From NCBI RefSeq assembly GCF_029360765.1, contig NZ_JARKNA010000002.1:118803-182802 (forward strand): a stretch of DNA of 64,000 bases. The letters are read 5' to 3'. Positions 9,410-19,087 of the stretch are shown here, piece by piece (the stretch's first letter is position 1; every line of letters starts with the position of its first letter). The notes below the pieces were generated by a model. It worked only from the letters and a program-made list of their open reading frames with translations. It was not told the origin of the DNA and made no database searches. The stretch comes from Terrimonas pollutisoli (GTDB taxonomy: Bacteria; Bacteroidota; Bacteroidia; Chitinophagales; Chitinophagaceae). Both the position numbers and the translations under genes were made by a program.

Positions 9410-10978
9410 ATGAAATTATCATTCTATAGTTTTTTCTTCCTGTTCGTATCCGGCAGTATTGGATGTAATTCTTCGAACTCATCCGCCGTATCCGTTATTC
9501 AAGGCGATTCCAAAACAACAGATGCCTACCGCCCGGCCTATCATTTTACTGCTGATTCAAACTGGATCAATGACCCCAACGGTCTTGTATTTCACAATGG
9601 CGAGTATCATCTTTTTTATCAACACAATCCGTATGGGGCTAAATGGGGGCACATGAGCTGGGGACATTCAGTGAGCAGGGACCTTATTCATTGGAAAACA
9701 TTGCCGGTGGCCATGTATGAAGACAAGAATCCCAACGATAATGATACCACGATGATATTTAGCGGAAGTGCGGTGATAGATAAAAATAATACCAGCAGCT
9801 TCGCCAATGGATCACAGAAGGCACCCCTGGTGGCAGTGTACACTTCTTTTGTGCATAATAAGTTTAAGCCAAAAGTTCAACACCAGAGTGTCGCATACAG
9901 CAACGACGATGGATTCACCTGGACAAAATATGCAGGAAATCCTGTAGTAGATATACAATCACTGGAGTTCAGGGACCCCAAAGTGTTTTGGTATGAACCG
10001 CAGCAGAAATGGGTGATGGTAGTATTGAAGGCTGAACAACGTGAAGCACAATTTTATTCATCTAAAAATTTAAAAGACTGGACGCTGATGAGTAGCTGGG
10101 GCCGGGTTGGTAATACCGCAAGAGTATGGGAATGCCCCGACCTGGTAGAACTATCGGTAAAAGGAACCAATGAAAAAAAATGGGTGTTTATTGTTTCTGC
10201 GGGTCATGCACAGGATGGATATGTAGGCATGCAGTATTTTGTTGGAAATTTTGACGGGACATCTTTTTCTCCGGATCATGACTATAAACAACCAACCTAT
10301 CTCGATTTTGGAAAAGATTTTTATGCAGCCGTTACTTATAATAATGCACCCAATGACCGGAAGATTTTGGTTGCATGGATGAATAACTGGGAATATGCGA
10401 ATGATATACCTACCGGCAGTGTTTGGCGTGGCACTTATGCTATTCCAAGAGAATTAAGTCTTGTAACAGTGAATAGCGAATTAAAGCTTATTCAGCAACC
10501 AGTGGCAGAATTAAATGCGTTGAAGCAGGAAGCATTTTCCCTGGCAGATAAAACCGTTGAAGAAAATTTTGATATTCCTTACAAGGGCGACGCTTACCAG
10601 GTTGAACTGGTCATTGAACCAGGCGATGCCAAAGCAGCCGGTATCAAAATACTGAAGGGGAAAAATGAAGAAACTGTTATTAAATATGACAACGTCGCCA
10701 AGCAACTGCAATTGGATCGTACCAAATCGGGCAATGTAAATTTTCATGCGAAGTTTGCAAGTATTGAGAAGGCTCCTGTTTCCTTACAGAACGGTTTAAT
10801 AAAACTGAATTTACTTGTTGATAGGTCAGTGGTGGAAATCTTTGCCAACGATGGACTTGCTACTATTTCTGATCTCGTATTTCCATTGGAGAAAGAAGGC
10901 GGTATACAATTATTTTCTGAAGGTGGTAAGGCAAATTTTCAGTCGGTGAAGATATGGCGAATGAAAGCTGTTAAATAA
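9410..10978 (+). CDS. GH32 beta-fructosidase (levanase/inulinase/invertase type), lipoprotein
   Basis: A 522-residue glycoside hydrolase family 32 enzyme. The signal ends in a lipobox-like SGSIGC (Cys19). The three catalytic motifs are intact: WINDPNG with nucleophile Asp55, FRDP with the transition-state Asp189, and WECPDL with acid/base Glu241. The five-bladed propeller is followed by a beta-sandwich C-terminal domain (about 370-520) with the usual DRSVVEIFANDG. It is the only one of the three GH32 proteins here with canonical catalytic residues and probably does most fructan hydrolysis. Endo versus exo and levan versus inulin preference cannot be decided from sequence. Confidence 0.92.
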   Translation: MKLSFYSFFFLFVSGSIGCNSSNSSAVSVIQGDSKTTDAYRPAYHFTADSNWINDPNGLVFHNGEYHLFYQHNPYGAKWGHMSWGHSVSRDLIHWKTLPVAMYEDKNPNDNDTTMIFSGSAVIDKNNTSSFANGSQKAPLVAVYTSFVHNKFKPKVQHQSVAYSNDDGFTWTKYAGNPVVDIQSLEFRDPKVFWYEPQQKWVMVVLKAEQREAQFYSSKNLKDWTLMSSWGRVGNTARVWECPDLVELSVKGTNEKKWVFIVSAGHAQDGYVGMQYFVGNFDGTSFSPDHDYKQPTYLDFGKDFYAAVTYNNAPNDRKILVAWMNNWEYANDIPTGSVWRGTYAIPRELSLVTVNSELKLIQQPVAELNALKQEAFSLADKTVEENFDIPYKGDAYQVELVIEPGDAKAAGIKILKGKNEETVIKYDNVAKQLQLDRTKSGNVNFHAKFASIEKAPVSLQNGLIKLNLLVDRSVVEIFANDGLATISDLVFPLEKEGGIQLFSEGGKANFQSVKIWRMKAVK

Positions 10979-10986
10979 AACCGGTG

Positions 10987-13176
10987 ATGAACAATTTTAA
11001 ACAGCACAAGTATATGCTGAAATGGTTGATAACAATTATATCGGTTATATTAGCTATGACCGGGTATGGTCAGAACGATACACTCATGTATTTCCCTTTT
11101 TCGGTAATGCCGGAATTGTCTGTAAAAGAAAAGATCGGCAATAGAATATCTTCCATTCATACGGCAAAAAGAAAAGCGGAATATGTGAAAGCCTACAAAG
11201 GAACCGGATTGAGAACAGATGGTTATTCTACCTGGATCAGTACGGCATTCACCAATTCAAAATTACCACTCAATGTGAGTGGGTGGTTTGCCCTGGAAAC
11301 ATACCCGACTGATACGGCAGGTTTTTTTGCTTTAAAAAATGATCATCAATGGATATCCGCCTGTATCAGCCGGTTTGGTGTGCCAATGATCGGTATTAAA
11401 GAGGCTGAGCAAATAAAATATATCAGCGCTGACACAATGATTCCTCCTTTTCAATGGCAACATGTTTCCTTAAACATATTACCCGAAAAAGCTGAGCTAT
11501 GGATGAATGGAAAAAAGATTCTTGATGTTGAAACAGGAAACTTACAAACAGGATTTGATTCGTTGATCATTGGGCGTGATGAATCGGAAAGGTCAATTAT
11601 CATTTTTCCAACCAATGCTATCAATGGCATTGTTGATGAAGTGACTGTCATCAATCGAAGTTTGAATGAGAAAGATTTTAAAGGGACCAATTATTCCACT
11701 ATTTCAAAAATAAAGCCTGACCTCAATGTTCCTGCTTCACGGTTTGAACATGGTTTTAATCGTCCAAAGTATCATTTACTTCCTGCAGCAAACTGGACCA
11801 ATGAAACACATGGCTTGATTTATTACAAAGGACGATATCATATTTTCAACCAGAAAGATGGAAACAACCTGTTGCTGCGTCAAATCAACTGGGGGCATTT
11901 CAGCAGTCCTGACCTGGTGAACTGGACGGAACATCGCCCCGTCCTGTCACCTGAACCTGGTTATGATCAGTATGGAATTTGGTCGGGCCATTGTATAATG
12001 GATGATAAAGGTAAACCGGTGATCATCTATACAGGCGGAACGGATGGTCCCAATGGTATCTGTCTTGCCTATCCACGAGATGACAAATTGATCGCATGGA
12101 AAAAGTTTTCAGCTAATCCCGTTGTCAAAGGAGCTCCTGCTCAATTTTCACGGACGGATCTGCGTGATCCCTATGTTTGGAAAGAAGGTTCGCAATGGTA
12201 TATGATCGTTGGTTATGGAATTACAGAGAATAAGGTTGACAAAGGTGCTGTCCTGTTGTACAAATCAAAGGACCTGTATAGGTGGGAGTTCATTCATAAT
12301 TTATTTGTTGGTGATCCATTAAAAGATGACTCCGGTATTTTTTGGGAGATGCCTGTGTTTTGGAAAATGAATGATAAATATATTTTGCTGATCAATAAAG
12401 TGCCGCAACCTAATAAGCCTGCTGTAGCATTTTATTGGACGGGTGATTTTGTCAACGAAAAATTTATACCCGATCATGCTTTACCCAAAAAGCTCGAAGT
12501 GATCAACCGCTTGTTATCGCCTTCTGTAGCACTGGATGCTAAAGGACGTACCACAGCCGTCGCCATCATTCCGGATGAGAACAGTGCCAAAGCTCAATAT
12601 GATCAGGGCTGGGCGCATTTGTATAGCATTCCAAGAACATGGACGCTGAAGAAAGGCATTATCTGTCAGCAGCCCCATCCGGCGATGAAATCTTTAAGGG
12701 GAAGTAAAAAAGTTTTTGTAAAAAAAATGATCTCTCCCGGTAAACCACTTTTATTAACCAGCGGAAAACGCCAGCTCGAAATAGAAATGGAGATAGCCTT
12801 GAAAGATGCCAAACAGTTTGGATTTATTATTGGCAAACATCCGGAGCAAAAGGAATTGACAAAAATTTTTTATGATGTAGAAAGAAAGCAATTCAGTGCT
12901 GATCAAACAAAATCTTCATTGAATAAAAATATTCCCCTTGAAACAAGAAGTGGTGATTATCCACTCAACCCCAATGAAAAGTTGACCATTCGCTTGTTTA
13001 TTGATGGCTCCGTGGTGGAAGTGTTTATCAATAATGAAGCGGCCTTTACTACCAGGATTTTTCCTTTATATAAAGAAAGCAACCAGGTGGAATTATTTAC
13101 TGAAGGTGGAACAGTCGTCGCTGAAAAGATCACTGTATGGGAAATGCGTTCTGCGAATAACAAGAGTGATTTTTGA
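10987..13176 (+). CDS. LamG-GH32-like protein with altered nucleophile motif
   Basis: A 729-residue exported protein: signal peptide (about 1-29, ending TGYGQ), a LamG/concanavalin-like lectin domain (about 35-230), then a GH32 propeller (about 255-560) and a C-terminal sandwich ending with DGSVVEVFINNEAAF. In the catalytic block the family's N-D-P-N-G is replaced by N-E-T-H-G (Glu273), whereas the RDP motif (Asp394) and the acid/base Glu454 in FWEMPVFW are present. It follows the canonical GH32 gene by a few bases. It may be a Glu-nucleophile variant, a binding protein, or an enzyme with a different substrate. The ATG at 10987 is preferred to a GTG one codon upstream. Confidence 0.85.
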   Translation: MNNFKQHKYMLKWLITIISVILAMTGYGQNDTLMYFPFSVMPELSVKEKIGNRISSIHTAKRKAEYVKAYKGTGLRTDGYSTWISTAFTNSKLPLNVSGWFALETYPTDTAGFFALKNDHQWISACISRFGVPMIGIKEAEQIKYISADTMIPPFQWQHVSLNILPEKAELWMNGKKILDVETGNLQTGFDSLIIGRDESERSIIIFPTNAINGIVDEVTVINRSLNEKDFKGTNYSTISKIKPDLNVPASRFEHGFNRPKYHLLPAANWTNETHGLIYYKGRYHIFNQKDGNNLLLRQINWGHFSSPDLVNWTEHRPVLSPEPGYDQYGIWSGHCIMDDKGKPVIIYTGGTDGPNGICLAYPRDDKLIAWKKFSANPVVKGAPAQFSRTDLRDPYVWKEGSQWYMIVGYGITENKVDKGAVLLYKSKDLYRWEFIHNLFVGDPLKDDSGIFWEMPVFWKMNDKYILLINKVPQPNKPAVAFYWTGDFVNEKFIPDHALPKKLEVINRLLSPSVALDAKGRTTAVAIIPDENSAKAQYDQGWAHLYSIPRTWTLKKGIICQQPHPAMKSLRGSKKVFVKKMISPGKPLLLTSGKRQLEIEMEIALKDAKQFGFIIGKHPEQKELTKIFYDVERKQFSADQTKSSLNKNIPLETRSGDYPLNPNEKLTIRLFIDGSVVEVFINNEAAFTTRIFPLYKESNQVELFTEGGTVVAEKITVWEMRSANNKSDF

Positions 13177-13200
13177 TGAGTGTTCGAATAAAACTACTGT

Positions 13201-15675
13201 ATGAGTAAGAAGGATTTTATTGTTTATATGATACTAGTCTTGCTGCTGCCGGTCGGTGATACAAAAGCCCAGGATACGCTGGCTTATTGGGGGCTTAATG
13301 AAAGTTCCGGTGTGGTCACAAAAGAATCAGTGGGCAATACGTATTTCACGATAAAAACAAAATGGCCTGTTATTGAAAGAGTGCCTGGTATTCGTCGGCA
13401 GGCATTACGGACAGATGGTTACACTTTTTTTGTGGAGGGCAACAGTAATGCCGTATTTCCGGAAGATTCTTTTTCTGTAAGTGCATGGATAGCTTTGGAA
13501 GCCTATCCCGTAAGCACTGCCGCCATCTGGACCAATGTGGACCCGGTAACAGACAGGGGAGCTTTTATTGCCATTGATAAATTCGGCAGACTGGCTGTTC
13601 GATTTACCGTAGGAGCACAGGTTGTCAATTTTACATCCACCTCCAGGCTTCAACATTATAAATGGAGTTATGTGGTGGTCAATGTCAATGCTGTGTCGGG
13701 AACTATAACAGGTTATGTGAATGCTGTTAAATTCATCGATCAATCCTTTTCTCCCGGTTCTTTATCTTGGCCATCAGCTAAAACTTTTCTCGGCAGAAGT
13801 TCATCGAATGAAAAACAGGATATATTCCCACTGAATTATCTCAACGGTATTTTAGATGAAATCATCGTTCGCAAAAAACTACTTTCGTTAGAGCAGATTA
13901 GCAACGAGTACAATTTGCTCAATCCTTCTGCGGCTGCTGATCTTTCGGTTCCCGCTTCCCGTTTTGCATTTGATTTTCACAGGCCAAAATATCACCCGGC
14001 ACCCCAGTCGTCCTGGGCTAATGAATCACATGGCCTGATATTTCACAATGGGATGTATCACATGTTTTATCAAAAAAATGGGAACGGTCCTTACTTCTCG
14101 CAACAAAACTGGGGGCACTTGATAAGTGCTGATCTTGTCAACTGGCAGGAAAAACAAGTTGCCCTTTGGCCGCAACCTGGGGGATTTGAAACTGTAGGTA
14201 TTTGGTCGGGTCATGCGATAAAAGATGATACAGGTCTGCCCACCATTTTTTATACAGCGGTGGATGGTATAAAAGCTGGCATTGGTGCTGCAACGTCAAA
14301 CGATAATTTAATGACCTGGCAAAGAAATGTTGCCAATCCTCTAATACCTGCAGCACCGGCTGCTTATCCCAATAAAGATTTCAGGGATCCCTATGTATTT
14401 AAAGAAGGCAGTACCTGGTACATGATCATTGGTACTGGTTTGCAATCGCCACAGGCGGGCACGGTTTTTTTATATCACTCAAACGATCTTGTTTCGTGGC
14501 AATTGGATGGCCCGCTTTTTATTGATGAATCTTTTTTAAATGATCCCGGGGTATTTTGGGAAATGCCGGTGTTTTGGAAATTTGGGAATAAGTTTATGTT
14601 ACTGGTAAATAAAGTGCCGGTACCCGGAACTCCCGCCAAAGCATTTTATTGGGTCGGTGATTTTGATGGAAGCAAATTCATTCCTTCCAATCCCCGTTCA
14701 CAGAATCTTGAAATCATCAATTCGTTTTTATCGCCAGCCGTCAATCTTGATGATCAAAACAGGGTAACGGCAATCGGAATTATTCCTGACCTGTTGCCGG
14801 GATCAGAACAATATGAAAATGGCTGGGCCAATATTTTTAGCCTGCCAAGAGTTTGGCAAATGATCAATGATACCTTGCACCAAAGTCCGCATCCTTATCT
14901 CGAAAAAACCAGAGGCGCGGCAACTGCGTTAAACAACATTAGCATTCAACCTGCAGGCTCAAATTATCTCAATATACGAGGCTGGCAAATGGAGATTAAA
15001 GCAACTATTAATCCCGGCACTGCTACACAAACCGGTTTTATCGTGGGGCAAAATGATACCAAGACAGAGTTCACGAAAATCTGGTATGACTATCAAAATC
15101 AAAAAATGATAGTGGATAGAACAAAGTCTTCTACCAATCCCAATACGCCGAGAGATATACAATCTGAATTTTTCAGTTTACCGGCAGGTCAGCCTGTCGA
15201 ATGGCATTTGTTTATTGATGGCTCGGTGATCGAAGTATTTATCAATAACAGGTGGGCTTTTGCAACACGTATTTATCCTACGGATGTTAATAGCAATAAA
15301 GTTGATCTCTTTAGTGCCGGGGGTAATGCAACCACTTCAACCATTCAAATATGGAACCGTGGCGATTTGATAACGGACATATTTGATCCTGCTCCTGGAT
15401 ATAAAATGACCAAAGCATGGCCCGTGCCCGCATCAGAAAAATGTTATATACAATTGCCAGCAAATATCACAGGTATGGTCAATCTTCGGTTTTACGATGT
15501 GACTGGCAGGTTGGTACGACAAATAAAACAACAGTCGACCGCAGCAGAAAAATTTATTGAATGGAACCTGCGTGGAGATAATGGTGTAAGAGTACCGACA
15601 GGAAATTATTACAGTACCATGATGATCAACAATAACACCTTTTATAAAGCCAAGCTTTTGGTAGTAAACAAATAA
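13201..15675 (+). CDS. LamG-GH32-like protein with altered nucleophile and T9SS sorting domain
   Basis: An 824-residue secreted protein: signal peptide (about 1-23), LamG-like domain (about 25-235), GH32 propeller and sandwich (about 250-720), and a C-terminal type A T9SS sorting domain (about 740-824) with AWPVPASEKCYIQLP, LRFYDVTGRLVRQI, WNLRGDNG and a terminal KLLVVNK. As in the preceding gene, N-D-P-N-G is replaced, here by N-E-S-H-G (Glu275), while RDP (Asp396) and acid/base Glu454 are kept. The sorting domain predicts export by the T9SS whose PorU and PorV are encoded at 55.7-60.4 kb, so this copy should be cell-surface or secreted. The two LamG-GH32 genes look like diverged tandem duplicates. 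Confidence 0.87.
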   Translation: MSKKDFIVYMILVLLLPVGDTKAQDTLAYWGLNESSGVVTKESVGNTYFTIKTKWPVIERVPGIRRQALRTDGYTFFVEGNSNAVFPEDSFSVSAWIALEAYPVSTAAIWTNVDPVTDRGAFIAIDKFGRLAVRFTVGAQVVNFTSTSRLQHYKWSYVVVNVNAVSGTITGYVNAVKFIDQSFSPGSLSWPSAKTFLGRSSSNEKQDIFPLNYLNGILDEIIVRKKLLSLEQISNEYNLLNPSAAADLSVPASRFAFDFHRPKYHPAPQSSWANESHGLIFHNGMYHMFYQKNGNGPYFSQQNWGHLISADLVNWQEKQVALWPQPGGFETVGIWSGHAIKDDTGLPTIFYTAVDGIKAGIGAATSNDNLMTWQRNVANPLIPAAPAAYPNKDFRDPYVFKEGSTWYMIIGTGLQSPQAGTVFLYHSNDLVSWQLDGPLFIDESFLNDPGVFWEMPVFWKFGNKFMLLVNKVPVPGTPAKAFYWVGDFDGSKFIPSNPRSQNLEIINSFLSPAVNLDDQNRVTAIGIIPDLLPGSEQYENGWANIFSLPRVWQMINDTLHQSPHPYLEKTRGAATALNNISIQPAGSNYLNIRGWQMEIKATINPGTATQTGFIVGQNDTKTEFTKIWYDYQNQKMIVDRTKSSTNPNTPRDIQSEFFSLPAGQPVEWHLFIDGSVIEVFINNRWAFATRIYPTDVNSNKVDLFSAGGNATTSTIQIWNRGDLITDIFDPAPGYKMTKAWPVPASEKCYIQLPANITGMVNLRFYDVTGRLVRQIKQQSTAAEKFIEWNLRGDNGVRVPTGNYYSTMMINNNTFYKAKLLVVNK

Positions 15676-15684
15676 TGAAATGCT

Positions 15685-18600
15685 ATGAAGAGGATAGTGA
15701 TTGGGGTTTGGATAGTATTCATTGCTTTGTCTTCCTGCAGGCAGGATACACTATTTAATAAAGTCAGTTCATCGCATTCAGGTATTAATTTCAGCAATGA
15801 TATCCCGGAAAATGATTCAATCAATATTATCGACCTGGAGAATGTATACAACGGGGGAGGAGTAGGAATTGCTGATTTTAATAATGATGGATTGCAGGAT
15901 ATTTATTTTACGGGAAACAGGGTAAGCAATAAGCTATATCTTAATAAAGGTAATTTTCAATTTGAAGATATCACTGCCATCGCCAGTGTTGATGGAGATG
16001 GTAAATGGTCGAGAGGTGTTGCTGTTGTAGATATTAATAATGATGGCTGGCAGGATATCTATGTCTCCGCCACTATTTTAAAGGATTCTGTCAAACGGGA
16101 AAATATTTTTTACATCAACCAGGGTTTGAATAAGCAGGGTATTCCGGTATTTAAAGACCTCGCCGGTGAGTATGGACTGAATGATAACTCTCACACAACA
16201 CAAGCTGCCTTTTTTGATTATGACAACGACGGAGACCTCGATGTTTACCTCGCCATCAATGAAATCATCAAGATTGATCATCCCAACCGGTATCGGAAGA
16301 TTTTAAAAAAAGGAGAACATCCTAACACGGATAAACTATTTCGCAATGATTGGGATTCCATCCAACAACATCCTGTTTTTACTAATGTTTCAAAAGAAGA
16401 AGGCATTACGATAGAGGGGTATGCGCATTCGGTCACCGTCTGTGATCTTAACCTCGATGGCTGGAAAGATGTATATGTTGCCAATGATTATTTATCCAAT
16501 AATATTTTATATATCAACAATGGTAACGGAACCTTTACCGACCGGGCGAAGGATTACTTCAAACATACTGCTGCCAATGCTATGGGTGCGGATGTAGTGG
16601 ATATTAATAACGATGGACTAAGTGATGTGATTGAACTGGATATGAATCCGGAAGATAATTACCGGAAGAAAACCATGCTGGGGTCCGGCAATTACCAGAA
16701 TTATATCAATAATGACTTTTATGCTTATCAGCATCAGTATGTAAGAAATTGCCTGCAACTGAATATGGGGCAATATCCGGGCAATAATGATTCGCTGTCG
16801 CATCCCATATTTGCGGAGATCGGTTTTTATAGTGGCATAGCAGAAACGGATTGGAGTTGGACACCATTGGTGGCCGATTTTGATAATGATGGCTACCGGG
16901 ATATTATCGTGACAAATGGTTTTCCAAAAGATATAACCGACCATGATTTTGTGGCTTACCGCAATTCAGCTTTTGCCATGAATTCAAAGGAAAAATTACT
17001 GGAGAAGATTCCCGTTGTAAAAATTTCCAACTATACTTTTCACAATAATGGCAACCTGAAATTTTCCAATGCGACAAAAGAGTGGGGTATTGATGAACCG
17101 GGATTTTCAAATGGTGCTGCTACAGCGGACTTCGACAATGATGGTGACCTGGATGTTGTTATCAGCAATGTCAATGACAAGGCGACCATCTATGAAAATA
17201 CACTGAATGACAAAAATGAATCTTCCCAACATTACCTACGAATAAAATTGCAGGGTGATGCACCCAATAGGGATGCTTTTGGTACCTGGGTAAAAATATA
17301 CACAGATGGTGGCCGGGAACAGACCTACGAAACAAACCCGGTAAGAGGTTATCTTTCGTCCATACAAAATATTGTTTTTTTTGGCCTGGGAAATGAAATT
17401 ACGATTGATTCGGTGATAGTTATTTGGCCCAATCATCAACGACAAAAATTGACGGATGTAAAGGCTGACCAGCAGTTGCTAATAAAACAATCCGATGCCA
17501 GGGAGATGCATGTGTGGACGCAGTCGCATAATAATGGCAGCAGTTTGTTCAGAGAGATCAGTGATTCACTACAACTGAATTATTGGCACCAGCAGAAGGA
17601 CTTCAATGATTTCAGTATTCAACGTTTGTTGCCGCACAAATTTTCACAATATGCGCCGCCGATGGCAGCAGGTGATATTAATAATGATGGATTAGAAGAT
17701 TTAATTATCGGAAACGGTCCAGGAAATATGGGTGCAATCTTTGTTCAGCGTTCTGATGGAAAGTTTCTAAAGAAAAATTTTTTTGAGGAAAAACAATTGG
17801 ATATTTCTGTTTACGACAGAGGCCTTCAATTATTTGATGCAGACAAAGATGGTGACCTCGATTTGTATGTTTCTGTTGGCGGATATGAAGCCAAAGCTGG
17901 TTCAGCATCTTACCAGGATAAGTTTTTTATAAATGATGGTAAAGGGAATTTTCAAACAGACTCAACCGCTTTGCCATTGAATCATAGCAGCAAATCTTGT
18001 GTGAGAGCAGCGGATTATGACAGGGATGGTGACCTGGATTTGTTTTTGGGTGGAAGGGTAGAGCCGCATAATTATCCAAAACCAGTGAGCAGTTATATCT
18101 ATCGGAATGATTCCCAAAACGGGCAACTAAGATTTACGGATGTAACAAAAACAATTGCACCTTCATTACAAACCGCAGGACTGATCTGTGATGCAACCTG
18201 GACAGATTATGACGAAGACGGGTGGCCCGATCTTGTATGGGCTGGTGAATGGATGCCTCTCGTCTTTTTAAAAAATCAAAATGGAAAATTCACCGACGAA
18301 ACAGCCACAACAGGTATCGCTGACAAATTGGGTTGGTGGAACTGCCTGGCTGCAGGTGATTTTGATAAGGACGGAGATACTGATTATGTTGCCGGTAATC
18401 TTGGAGAGAATTCTTTTTTGACAAAGGGTGAAAAATTGCCGGTTCATGATTATTATAATGACTTTGATAAAAATGGTGTCTTTGAAGGGATCACTACCAA
18501 ATATTTTAACGACAAAGAAGGAAACATGCGGGAGTTCACCACGCACAGCCGGGATGAAGTAGCCGATCAATTGCCCTTTATTAAAAAGAAAACCTTAACC

Positions 18601-19062
18601 TACAAAGGATTTGCTGAAACTCCTTTTGGTCAATTGTTTTCAAAGAAGGAACAGGAAGGAATGCTTAAGCTGACAGCCAATTTTTTTTCCAGCAGCTTTA
18701 TCAGGAACCTGGGCAATGGAAAATTTGAAATTACTCCGTTGCCGGCGATGGCACAGTTGGCACCTGTTTTTGCAATGGTGCCCGGCGATTTTGACGGTGA
18801 TGGCAACCTTGATTTGATTATGTGCGGCAATGATTTCGGTACTGAAGTTTTTAATGGGCGGCTGGATGCGCTGAACGGGTTGATGTTGAGAGGTAATGGT
18901 AAAGGTCGATTCGATGCAATGCGAATACAGGAAAGCGGTATTTATATTCCGGGCAATGCACATTCCCTGATTGAATTAAAAACAAAAAACGGGCAGAGCG
19001 TTATCATTGCTGCCCAACATAATGGAAGCCTGCGGGCATTTGGATTAAATGCTGTCAATTGA
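15685..19062 (+). CDS. FG-GAP/VCBS repeat lipoprotein with ASPIC/UnbV domain
   Basis: A 1125-residue protein with lipobox SSC near residue 18. It contains many calcium-binding-type FG-GAP/VCBS repeats of the form D-x-N-x-D-G-x-x-D (for example ADFNNDGLQDIYF, VDINNDGWQDIYV, FDADKDGDLDLYV, GDFDGDGNLDLIM), and a UnbV/ASPIC segment near residues 510-600 (LGNEITIDSVIVIWPN). Proteins of this type are common in Bacteroidota carbohydrate loci as predicted surface lipoproteins, usually of unknown biochemical role. It starts 9 bases after the third GH32 gene, so it belongs to the same operon and may help bind fructan or scaffold the surface complex. Confidence 0.88.
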   Translation: MKRIVIGVWIVFIALSSCRQDTLFNKVSSSHSGINFSNDIPENDSINIIDLENVYNGGGVGIADFNNDGLQDIYFTGNRVSNKLYLNKGNFQFEDITAIASVDGDGKWSRGVAVVDINNDGWQDIYVSATILKDSVKRENIFYINQGLNKQGIPVFKDLAGEYGLNDNSHTTQAAFFDYDNDGDLDVYLAINEIIKIDHPNRYRKILKKGEHPNTDKLFRNDWDSIQQHPVFTNVSKEEGITIEGYAHSVTVCDLNLDGWKDVYVANDYLSNNILYINNGNGTFTDRAKDYFKHTAANAMGADVVDINNDGLSDVIELDMNPEDNYRKKTMLGSGNYQNYINNDFYAYQHQYVRNCLQLNMGQYPGNNDSLSHPIFAEIGFYSGIAETDWSWTPLVADFDNDGYRDIIVTNGFPKDITDHDFVAYRNSAFAMNSKEKLLEKIPVVKISNYTFHNNGNLKFSNATKEWGIDEPGFSNGAATADFDNDGDLDVVISNVNDKATIYENTLNDKNESSQHYLRIKLQGDAPNRDAFGTWVKIYTDGGREQTYETNPVRGYLSSIQNIVFFGLGNEITIDSVIVIWPNHQRQKLTDVKADQQLLIKQSDAREMHVWTQSHNNGSSLFREISDSLQLNYWHQQKDFNDFSIQRLLPHKFSQYAPPMAAGDINNDGLEDLIIGNGPGNMGAIFVQRSDGKFLKKNFFEEKQLDISVYDRGLQLFDADKDGDLDLYVSVGGYEAKAGSASYQDKFFINDGKGNFQTDSTALPLNHSSKSCVRAADYDRDGDLDLFLGGRVEPHNYPKPVSSYIYRNDSQNGQLRFTDVTKTIAPSLQTAGLICDATWTDYDEDGWPDLVWAGEWMPLVFLKNQNGKFTDETATTGIADKLGWWNCLAAGDFDKDGDTDYVAGNLGENSFLTKGEKLPVHDYYNDFDKNGVFEGITTKYFNDKEGNMREFTTHSRDEVADQLPFIKKKTLTYKGFAETPFGQLFSKKEQEGMLKLTANFFSSSFIRNLGNGKFEITPLPAMAQLAPVFAMVPGDFDGDGNLDLIMCGNDFGTEVFNGRLDALNGLMLRGNGKGRFDAMRIQESGIYIPGNAHSLIELKTKNGQSVIIAAQHNGSLRAFGLNAVN

Positions 19063-19087
19063 TTTAACAATTCAAGGAGATGATCTC

